From Elusimicrobiota bacterium (GTDB lineage: Bacteria > CG03 > SLGR01 > PWQF01), in the NCBI GenBank assembly GCA_003556865.1, contig PWQF01000195.1, positions 1-5,409 of the forward strand: a stretch of 5,409 nt of DNA. The letters run 5' to 3'. This document shows positions 1 through 5,376 of this stretch, one piece after another (positions within the stretch are counted from its first letter, which is position 1; every line of letters starts with the position of its first letter). The notes beneath the pieces are model-generated. The model did no database searches, had not been told where the DNA came from, and saw nothing but the letters and a program-made list of their open reading frames with translations. A program made the position numbers and the translations under genes.

Positions 1-1289
1 ACTCCGGGGGTGTAGTCATCATAGAAATACTCTATGAAGTTGGGGTTCCTGTATGATGTACCGTAGGTAAAACGAAGACTGTGCTTATCATTGGGAAGAT
101 ATATGGCCGAACCCCTGGTGGTCATATGCCCTTCCGCTATCTCGTTGTAGTCATACCGTACGGAGGCGTTTAAGAGAAGCTGTTCAAGCACCCTGAAATC
201 ATTCTGGATATAAGCTGCAATCGCATCCAGGGACTCTTTACCAGACTCACCCTCTTCCCGGTCAAAAAGCCCGGTATCCACCATGTTATGAGAGTATTCT
301 ACGCCCCCAGTTAGGGTATGGTTTCCCAGTTGCTCTATCCGTCTTACATCACCCTGAAAATAGAGTTCGTCAAACGGAATAGAATCGCCGCGCAGCTCAA
401 CCCCGTCAAGATTTATATGCTTCATATATGCGGTTATCTCTGTATTGGGGAAAGAGTATCCAAGGCTTACATCCATCTTGTCAAACCCTTCCACGTTCAT
501 ATAACCCGTAGACTCATAGGCCACTGCCCCGTCACCCCGGGCATAGGCGGCAAAAAGGCTCAGGGTAGAATCGTCGTTAAGGTAGTAATCAAACCTGAGA
601 TTTGCGGCAGCCTTGTCAATTGCATCCTCGCTTGCCAGTTTTCCGTCATCATAATCCCAGAATTTACCGAACTCCTCTGCCATCAGGTAATCGGCGCCGA
701 TTCTGTAACTGTACCTTTCGGAAACTCCGCCATATCTTGCAGATCCCCCGTAAGTTCCCAGTTCGCCTACGGTAGCCGATACCATACCCCCGGCTGAACG
801 AGCCGGATCCTTTGTTATTATATTTATAACACCCAGCATGGCGTTACTTCCGTAAAGAGAAGAACCCGGGCCTCGTATAACCTCTATCCTGGCTATATCA
901 TCCACGGTTATGGGAAGAAGATCCCATACAGGCGCATCGTAGGCGCCGTAAGTAACCATAGGCATGCCGTCCACAAGGTAGGCCATCTTATTACCGGGGA
1001 TTTTATCAAAACCCCTGGAAGATATCTGGTATTCCCCTGCCGTAACCTGAATAACGCTCAGACCGGGAACCTGCCGGAGTGCTTCAGGAATACTCCTTAC
1101 ACCCGACTTTTCAATCTGCTCAGCGGTAATTACCGTAATTGCTGCCGGAGATTCAGCTATGGGCTGCTCCATCCTTGCGGCGGAAAATACCACGTCAAAA
1201 TCTTCAAACAGCAGCTCCTCAAATCCCTCTGCTCCAGCCAAGACTAAAGCAGGCAGAAGCAATGCCAGTAAGGCAATCTTTCTCATCAT
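1..1289 (-). CDS. TonB-dependent outer-membrane receptor, N-terminal part (runs off the left edge)
   Basis: An open frame of 429 codons without a stop, cut by the window edge; full-length relatives are usually 600-800 residues. It would form an outer-membrane beta barrel that imports a ligand using TonB/ExbBD energy. Residues 1-20 are a signal peptide (MMRK, a Leu/Ala-rich core, cleavage probably near VLA-GAEG, no lipobox Cys). A TonB-box-like stretch, FDVVFSAARM, lies at 31-40. The plug domain spans about 45-165, with ITVITAEQIEKSG (51-63), SIPEALRQVPG (66-76), YLVDGMP (104-110), IEVIRGPGSSLYGSNA (135-150) and GVINIITK (153-160). Barrel strands with alternating aromatic residues follow. No N-terminal STN signalling domain is present, so it is not a FecA-type transducer. 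The plug resembles the BtuB/CirA group, but the ligand cannot be read from it. The ATG at 1289 is preferred over the ATG at 1286 because GGGGAGGA ends 6 nt before it. It has its own promoter. Confidence 0.93.
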   Translation of the reverse strand, partial: MMRKIALLALLLPALVLAGAEGFEELLFEDFDVVFSAARMEQPIAESPAAITVITAEQIEKSGVRSIPEALRQVPGLSVIQVTAGEYQISSRGFDKIPGNKMAYLVDGMPMVTYGAYDAPVWDLLPITVDDIARIEVIRGPGSSLYGSNAMLGVINIITKDPARSAGGMVSATVGELGTYGGSARYGGVSERYSYRIGADYLMAEEFGKFWDYDDGKLASEDAIDKAAANLRFDYYLNDDSTLSLFAAYARGDGAVAYESTGYMNVEGFDKMDVSLGYSFPNTEITAYMKHINLDGVELRGDSIPFDELYFQGDVRRIEQLGNHTLTGGVEYSHNMVDTGLFDREEGESGKESLDAIAAYIQNDFRVLEQLLLNASVRYDYNEIAEGHMTTRGSAIYLPNDKHSLRFTYGTSYRNPNFIEYFYDDYTPG

Positions 1290-1423
1290 CCTACGTCCTC
1301 CCCTTTTTTGTAACGCGCAGCCTTTTAATGCTGCTCCTTCTACATTTAATAAATCCTGCCGGAGGCTTATTTTTCCCGGTTTTTACTATACGTACTTTAA
1401 CTCCGAAATCGTTCTAAGACGCC
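1290..1423 (-). other. Leader (5' UTR) of the TonB-dependent receptor gene, with a small hairpin
   Basis: About 134 nt separate the predicted transcription start (near 1423) from the ATG. It contains a hairpin with perfect 5-bp arms GCAGC/GCTGC (1330-1334 and 1317-1321) and an 8-nt loop, ending 13 nt before the Shine-Dalgarno. Two CCGG tetramers (1376-1379 and 1359-1362) could pair. There is no upstream open frame longer than a few codons and no riboswitch class I can name with confidence. The length and the hairpin next to the ribosome-binding site leave room for post-transcriptional control, which is inference. Confidence 0.4.
1296..1303 (-). promoter_or_regulatory. Strong Shine-Dalgarno for the TonB-dependent receptor
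   Basis: GGGGAGGA on the minus strand ends 6 nt before the ATG at 1289 and 9 nt before the second ATG at 1286, which favours the first. It is by far the best ribosome-binding site in the window; the four chemosensory genes have weak or no Shine-Dalgarno sequences. Confidence 0.85.
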
Positions 1424-1429
1424 CACATT

Positions 1430-1458
1430 AACATATTAAAAAAAACACAAATTGTCAA
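1430..1458 (-). promoter_or_regulatory. Sigma-70 type promoter of the TonB-dependent receptor, with a T8 tract in the spacer
   Basis: The -35 hexamer TTGACA (1453-1458) is a perfect consensus match. A 17-nt spacer (1436-1452) leads to the -10 hexamer TATGTT (1430-1435), which matches 4 of 6. The spacer contains eight consecutive T on the coding strand (1438-1445). An imperfect dyad with TTAA arms (1428-1439) overlaps the -10 box and a short ACAA/TTGT palindrome (1447-1455) overlaps the -35; either could be an operator. No recognisable Fur box is seen. Confidence 0.7.
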
Positions 1459-1465
1459 CAGGGCC

Positions 1466-1484
1466 GGGCTTCAGGCGTAAGCCC
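1466..1484 (-). terminator. Stem-loop after cheY, possible non-canonical terminator
   Basis: A perfect 6-bp stem, GGGCTT/AAGCCC, with a 7-nt loop lies 11 nt past the cheY stop and 7 nt before the receptor -35 box. In the minus-strand reading, seven T precede the stem and GGCCCTG follows it, so the U-tract of an intrinsic terminator is missing; on the plus strand the stem is followed by A. It may end the parA-cheW-cheY transcript with Rho or be an operator. Position, rather than structure, supports termination. Confidence 0.3.
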
Positions 1485-1495
1485 AAAAAAATTAT

Positions 1496-1870
1496 CTACC
1501 CGAAAACCTCTTTTATTTTATTAAGCAGCACCCGGAAATCATACGGCTTTATTACATATTCATCGGCGCCCGCCTCCAGGGCCTTACTTACTTCTTCTTC
1601 CTTATCCTCGCCTGAAGCTATTATTACCGGCACCGAAGCAGTTATACTGCTGCCTTTTATTTTTCTTGTAGCTTCCAGACCGTTCATCTTAGGCATATTT
1701 GCATCCATTATAATAAGGGCCGGAGGATCTTTCCGGGCCGACTCTACCGCATCAAGTCCGTTTTCAAAAGATTCTACCCGGTAATTTTCTTTTTTCAGCA
1801 TCATTTCCAGGAGGGCATTTACAGAAGGAGAGTCATCCACTATCATTATTTTTTTTTCTCTGTTATTCAT
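1496..1870 (-). CDS. CheY-like single-domain response regulator
   Basis: A 124-residue receiver domain with no output domain, the usual CheY size. It accepts a phosphoryl group from a CheA-type kinase and acts through protein contacts in the cytoplasm. All receiver landmarks are present: acidic pair D12-D13 for Mg2+, phospho-acceptor D56 in MDANMPKMNG, S86 at the Thr/Ser switch position, Y105 as the aromatic switch residue, and K108 followed by P109. N58 after the acceptor matches the DxN pattern of enterobacterial CheY. It is the last gene of the parA operon, 16 nt after the cheW stop. An in-frame TAA immediately precedes the ATG, so the frame cannot extend upstream and is not fused to CheW. 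No Shine-Dalgarno is visible, so coupling from cheW is likely. An A9 tract covers codons 5-8 (1849-1857), and ATG codon 9 (1844-1846) is an alternative start. Its output target is not visible here. Confidence 0.93.
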   Translation of the reverse strand: MNNREKKIMIVDDSPSVNALLEMMLKKENYRVESFENGLDAVESARKDPPALIIMDANMPKMNGLEATRKIKGSSITASVPVIIASGEDKEEEVSKALEAGADEYVIKPYDFRVLLNKIKEVFG

Positions 1871-1886
1871 TTATTTGTTTTACTGC

Positions 1887-3032
1887 TTATTTGACCCCGG
1901 CAGATTCGCTTACCACCCTTATAATATTATCCAGGTTTATTATCCCTATCAGCCTGTTCATATGATTAACTTCCCCCTTAAGGTAATTAAGCTTGCTCTG
2001 CTCCAGGGTAGAGAGGGGGGGGTCAATGGAGTTCAGGGGAAAACTGAATATTTCCTCTACCTTATCCACTACCAGGCAGAATTTCATATTCTCTTTTTCA
2101 ATAACGATAAACCTGGTGAAATTATCTTCTTCATGGCTGTCTGAAAGCTGGAAAAGTTTTTTTAAAGATATTACCGCCAGTATATCGCCCCTTAAATTAA
2201 TTACCCCCAGAACCGAGGGTGAAAGGGAGGGAAGAGGCACCACCTGTGAAGGTCGAAGCTCCTCTTTTATATTCTCCAGGTCCAGGGCATACCACTCTTT
2301 TCCAAGAGCAAAAACCAAAAAATCCTCCCTGTCCTCCTCTTTTTCTTCTCTTTTTTCGGCCAGTTCCATTGCCCTTTCGTGGAAGACCTCCCTTAACTCA
2401 CGTGTTTCCTCGGACTCGTCCTCCATTATCTTTTCCAGGCTGCTGTACTTGCCTGCCAACTGTTTCAGTTCCCCTTCCTTAAGGGATATAACCTTTCCCA
2501 GGTCAATTATGGGCATAAGCCCCAATGGGGTTTCCGCTACTCCGGAAAGCATTTCCCTCAAGGGAATACTTTCATCCGGCTGAATAATATCATCCCTCTC
2601 TAAGGAAAAAACTTTTTGAATCTTGTCTATTATAAGGCCCAGTATTTTTCCTTCAACTTTAGTTATAATTATCTGGGTATCTTTTTTATAGTTCCTGGCG
2701 GAAAGGCCCAGAATCTTATGCAGGTCGATAACCGGCACCAGTCTTCCCTGGAAATCAATAATGCCTTCCATTATACCAGGGGCATTGGGCACTTTTGTAA
2801 TTTCAACCATCCATACCACTTTTTCAATCTGATTTACATCTACCCCGAACTCATAATTCTCCAGCCTGAACTTAACTATTTTAAGGGTCTGGGGCAAAGT
2901 TTCAGGCGAACCGGTTTCGTTGCTAGGGGCTGAGCTATCCTTGTTTTCAGCCGCCTTATTTTTTGATGGCATATTTTTGGTCTTCTTAAATAAACCCTTT
3001 TTTAATATCTTTTTTTCAAAATCTTCTGTCAT
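1887..3032 (-). CDS. Double CheW-domain chemosensory scaffold protein
   Basis: 381 residues, more than twice a simple CheW (about 150-170). Residues 1-47 are a Lys/Ser/Asn-rich, probably disordered tail. CheW domain 1 covers about 49-186 (KIVKFRLENYEFGVDVNQIE; GIIDFQGRLVPVIDL at 90-104). Residues 187-236 form a charged helical linker containing FHERAMELAEKREEKEE. CheW domain 2 covers about 237-376 (FLVFALGKEWYALDL; LGVINLRGDILAVISL at 275-290). CheW links receptors to CheA and builds the hexagonal array. Domain 2 keeps the canonical NLRG, whereas domain 1 has DFQG, so the two may have different partners. The ATG lies 2 nt after the parA stop (TAGCAATG), implying translational coupling; the Shine-Dalgarno is weak. 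The receiver gene follows 16 nt later, so it is not a CheV fusion. A C8 tract (2015-2022) sits at codons 337-340. A ParP-like partner of the neighbouring ParA is a plausible role, by inference. Confidence 0.92.
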   Translation of the reverse strand: MTEDFEKKILKKGLFKKTKNMPSKNKAAENKDSSAPSNETGSPETLPQTLKIVKFRLENYEFGVDVNQIEKVVWMVEITKVPNAPGIMEGIIDFQGRLVPVIDLHKILGLSARNYKKDTQIIITKVEGKILGLIIDKIQKVFSLERDDIIQPDESIPLREMLSGVAETPLGLMPIIDLGKVISLKEGELKQLAGKYSSLEKIMEDESEETRELREVFHERAMELAEKREEKEEDREDFLVFALGKEWYALDLENIKEELRPSQVVPLPSLSPSVLGVINLRGDILAVISLKKLFQLSDSHEEDNFTRFIVIEKENMKFCLVVDKVEEIFSFPLNSIDPPLSTLEQSKLNYLKGEVNHMNRLIGIINLDNIIRVVSESAGVK

Positions 3033-3034
3033 TG

Positions 3035-3874
3035 CTATTGTGTCTTTCTGAAAAGGCTGCCCAAAAACTCTTTTTTACGCCTTTTCTCCCCTTCCCCCCC
3101 CTCCATGCTTACAACCTCTTCAGTTAATTTACTGTAGTCCCAGCAGGCATCCGAATCAGGAACAGCGTCAAAGACGGTCTGCTGAAAGCCGCAGGCCTTA
3201 TCTATGCCGGGGCTACGGCGGATAACCGTGTTAAAAACCTTGTTACCGAAAAAATCCCTGACCTTGGAAAGGGCCTCTTCATGCACAGCCGATCCGGGCT
3301 CAAAAAAAGTAGGTATCACCCCGCTTATCTCCACTGAATGCTCCAGCTCCTCGTTTACAAGTTTAACTATGTTGATGAGGTGATCGGCACCTTTAAGGGC
3401 AAAAAAATTCATCTGCATGGGAACAAAAATCTCAGTAGCCGCAGTAAGGGCATTTACTGTAAGTATGCTTAAAGAGGGAGAACAGTCAATTATCATGTAA
3501 TCAAACCCCGCCACCTGAGTCCGCTGCTGTATGGAACGGGTCAGTTTTTCAGCAAGCAGGGATTCTCTTCCCGCCTTATCAACTATATCAATTTCAGCCT
3601 CTGCCAGGTTAAGATTGGAGGGCAGAATATAGAGGTTGGGGGTATAAGTTCCGGTTATTATTTCCCGGGGCTCTATATCATCCACAAGAACATCATAAAT
3701 GGAGGGCTGGTTAAGTTCGGGGGTCTTATCTAAAAGAAGGCTTGAGTTTGCCTGGGGGTCAAAATCTATGAGTAATACCCTGCGGTTTTTCCGGGCCAGT
3801 CCCGCCGCCAGGTTTACAGCGGTAACAGTTTTACCCACTCCCCCCTTCTGATTTAATATTGCTATTACTCTCAT
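3035..3874 (-). CDS. ParA/MinD-family ATPase, probably positions a chemosensory array
   Basis: 279 residues, the normal size for a Soj-like ParA without an N-terminal DNA-binding domain. The deviant Walker A is KGGVGKT at 10-16 with signature Lys10, the A' motif is DFDPQANSS at 37-45, and the Walker B is MIIDCSPSL at 127-135. R219-R220 lie where nonspecific DNA-binding arginines occur in Soj. Such ATPases dimerise on ATP, bind the nucleoid and move cargo. No parB or parS is visible; the next gene, 2 nt on, encodes CheW domains. By analogy to ParC (Vibrio) and PpfA (Rhodobacter), the likely cargo is a chemosensory array, which is inference. After about residue 257 comes a basic tail (EKRRKKEFLGSLFRK) preceded by a G8 tract (3094-3101). 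The start is fixed by the canonical MRVIAILNQKGG opening and an in-frame stop upstream with no start codon between. The Shine-Dalgarno is weak (AAAGAA). Chromosomal Soj is an alternative, less likely given the context. Confidence 0.92.
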   Translation of the reverse strand: MRVIAILNQKGGVGKTVTAVNLAAGLARKNRRVLLIDFDPQANSSLLLDKTPELNQPSIYDVLVDDIEPREIITGTYTPNLYILPSNLNLAEAEIDIVDKAGRESLLAEKLTRSIQQRTQVAGFDYMIIDCSPSLSILTVNALTAATEIFVPMQMNFFALKGADHLINIVKLVNEELEHSVEISGVIPTFFEPGSAVHEEALSKVRDFFGNKVFNTVIRRSPGIDKACGFQQTVFDAVPDSDACWDYSKLTEEVVSMEGGEGEKRRKKEFLGSLFRKTQ

Positions 3875-3919
3875 ATTTTCTTTAAAATAAAATTTTTCAC
3901 CCTTTAGTTAATTAGAGAA

Positions 3920-3948
3920 ATTATAATGTAAATACTCTAAACTTTCAA
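3920..3948 (-). promoter_or_regulatory. Near-consensus sigma-70 promoter for parA-cheW-cheY
   Basis: TTGAAA (3943-3948) and a perfect TATAAT (3920-3925) are separated by 17 nt. Transcription should start near 3913, giving a leader of about 39 nt before parA. It lies entirely in the 86-nt gap after cheR, so the three downstream genes can be expressed independently of cheR. Six-base arms TTAGAG/CTCTAA (3912-3917 and 3935-3940) flank the -10 box with a 17-nt gap and could be an operator, but in AT-rich sequence this may be chance. No intrinsic terminator for cheR is seen in the gap. Confidence 0.75.
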
Positions 3949-3960
3949 ACTTAACTTTAC

Positions 3961-5376
3961 TTATCCCCCTGCCGCTACCTTTTCCTCCAGACTTTTTATT
4001 TGCTTTTCCGCCAGGTCAATCAACGTTTTTGGATTAAACCCGCCCCCCATTTCAAGCGGTTCCTCCGGGGGGTAATTTTTAAAGGTAACAAGGCTGTTCC
4101 GGTACTGCCGGAGGGCTTTTTCAAAATGGCCGCTCTCCTCATATATATGGGCCAGGTGAAAATTTGCCAGACCTAAATCGTTTTTAAGGTAGAGAGCGCT
4201 TTTAAAATATTTTTCGGCAGCGCCCAGGTTATTCATTTTCTTGTTAATTAAACCCGCCAGAAAATGTCCGGAAGAATTTAGCCTCTCTTTTTTAATTGCC
4301 AAATGGGCATACTTAAGGGCCCTGGAAAGGTTATTCTGCTCTGTATATATCTTTGCAGCCAGGATGCAGGCCTTAAAGGATTCCTCCTTTTTAAGGGATT
4401 TCTCTATTTCTAAAGCCGCCCTGCTGAAATCCTCCTTTATATAATGCTCAAACGCCTGACGGTAAAAATCAGGGGAGGGCTTCTCTTTTGCGGGAGGGAG
4501 GGAGGACATCTTATCTTTTTTCAGAACTGGTTCTCCGGCGGAAGTCTTAGCTGTTTTCTTATATACAAACGCTTCTTCAAACTGGACCGGTTTGAATTCA
4601 TCGCTTATCCCGTAAAGGGATTCTGAATTACCCAGGAAAAGATATCCGCCTTCTGTAATAAGCTCCGCAAACTTTTTAAGTATCCACTTTATTGAGTCAC
4701 GGTCAAAATATATAAAAACATTCCTGCAGAAGATTATATCCCATTTACCTGAAAAACTCTGGGGGTAGGGCTCTTCCATCAAGTTATGATAATCAAAAGA
4801 GCATATTTTTTTCACTTCCGGGGTCAGCTTAAACCGGTTGCCCTCTTTTTTAAAGTACCGCTGCTTCCTGTTTTCACTTACATTCCTGAGCCGCCACTGG
4901 TTATATTCGGCTTTTAAGGCCTCGTTTAATATGGCCTTATCCACATCCGTGCCCAGTATCTCTATATCCCATTGCTGCGGATACTGAAGCTTTTCCATTA
5001 TCTCAATGGCAATGGAATAAGGTTCCTCCCCGGTTGAACATGCCGCGCTCCACACGGATAAGGACGGGACCGGGCTTTGCTTAAGCTTCAGGTTGCATAT
5101 ATCCGGAAGTATTTTCTGCCTTAAGGCCCTGAACTGGTGCTCTCCCCGGAAAAAAGAACTCTCATTAATGGTAAGCAGGCTTAAAAGATGGCGGAGCTCT
5201 GTTGAGCCGTCAGGATGATATTTTAAGTACCTGAAGTAGTTATAAGGGTTTTCAAAGCTTAAATGGTCTATGCGCTCGGACAGGGCCTGCTCAATCTTAT
5301 CCTGCCGCCGCAGCTGTATCCCTGCAGCAGCCGATATATAATTGCGGAACATCTTTACTACTGTAGGCGTTATCAT
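3961..5376 (-). CDS. cheR: CheR-type chemoreceptor glutamate methyltransferase with C-terminal TPR repeats
   Basis: 471 residues: a CheR core of about 275 plus a TPR extension. It transfers methyl groups from S-adenosylmethionine to receptor glutamates for sensory adaptation. The N-terminal helical domain (about 1-75) ends in TINESSFFR (69-77). The SAM-binding fold carries AACSTGEEPYSIAI (111-124, the GCSTGEEPYS motif with Ala for Gly), GTDVDKAILNEA (142-153), DIIFCRNVFIYFD (213-225) and GGYLFLGNSESL (243-254). A polar linker (276-301) leads to about four TPR units (303-335, 336-367, 370-402, 403-435), which usually bind proteins, and a C-terminal helix. TPR-bearing CheR proteins are common in alternative or multiple chemosensory systems, often without the receptor pentapeptide tether. 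The ATG follows an in-frame TAA with no spacing, so it cannot start further upstream; a weak purine-rich GCGGGAAA precedes it. The parA promoter lies downstream, so cheR probably belongs to an operon entering from the right. Confidence 0.94.
   Translation of the reverse strand: MITPTVVKMFRNYISAAAGIQLRRQDKIEQALSERIDHLSFENPYNYFRYLKYHPDGSTELRHLLSLLTINESSFFRGEHQFRALRQKILPDICNLKLKQSPVPSLSVWSAACSTGEEPYSIAIEIMEKLQYPQQWDIEILGTDVDKAILNEALKAEYNQWRLRNVSENRKQRYFKKEGNRFKLTPEVKKICSFDYHNLMEEPYPQSFSGKWDIIFCRNVFIYFDRDSIKWILKKFAELITEGGYLFLGNSESLYGISDEFKPVQFEEAFVYKKTAKTSAGEPVLKKDKMSSLPPAKEKPSPDFYRQAFEHYIKEDFSRAALEIEKSLKKEESFKACILAAKIYTEQNNLSRALKYAHLAIKKERLNSSGHFLAGLINKKMNNLGAAEKYFKSALYLKNDLGLANFHLAHIYEESGHFEKALRQYRNSLVTFKNYPPEEPLEMGGGFNPKTLIDLAEKQIKSLEEKVAAGG

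Noticed and set aside
318..797. A 159-codon plus-strand open frame
   Set aside because: It lies codon-on-codon opposite the TonB receptor frame, which has continuous family motifs; the plus-strand product has no recognisable domain.
1..1289. FecA-like receptor that signals to an anti-sigma factor
   Set aside because: The plug begins about 45 residues in, straight after the signal peptide and TonB-box-like region, leaving no room for an STN signalling domain.
1352..1400. Resemblance of AAGCCTCCGGC in the leader to the core of a GEMM-I cyclic-di-GMP riboswitch, and faint likeness to a B12 box
   Set aside because: Only about eleven bases match. The GAAA-capped helix and the second helix of GEMM are missing, and the B12-box pattern is not met.
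1139..1431. Two overlapping plus-strand open frames of about 90 codons, one with a hydrophobic stretch
   Set aside because: They run across the receptor's signal peptide, Shine-Dalgarno and leader on the opposite strand; I see no convincing ribosome-binding site or family similarity. The hydrophobic stretch reflects T-rich sequence.
1452..3032. Plus-strand open frames opposite cheY and cheW, up to 196 codons, Ser/Pro-rich
   Set aside because: They are antisense shadows of well-supported receiver and CheW domains; their low-complexity Ser/Arg/Pro content is what AGG/GAA/GGA-rich coding produces on the other strand.
3035..3874. Chromosomal or plasmid partition system (Soj or plasmid ParA)
   Set aside because: No parB, parS-like palindromes or replication genes are visible, while both flanking genes are chemosensory; kept only as an alternative.
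3875..3960. Intrinsic terminator for cheR
   Set aside because: The only inverted repeat (TTAGAG/CTCTAA) is AT-rich with a 17-nt loop and no following U-tract; it overlaps the parA promoter instead.
4241..4626. Two short plus-strand open frames of 67 and 60 codons opposite cheR
   Set aside because: They are antisense to the TPR and linker part of cheR and show no independent coding signal.
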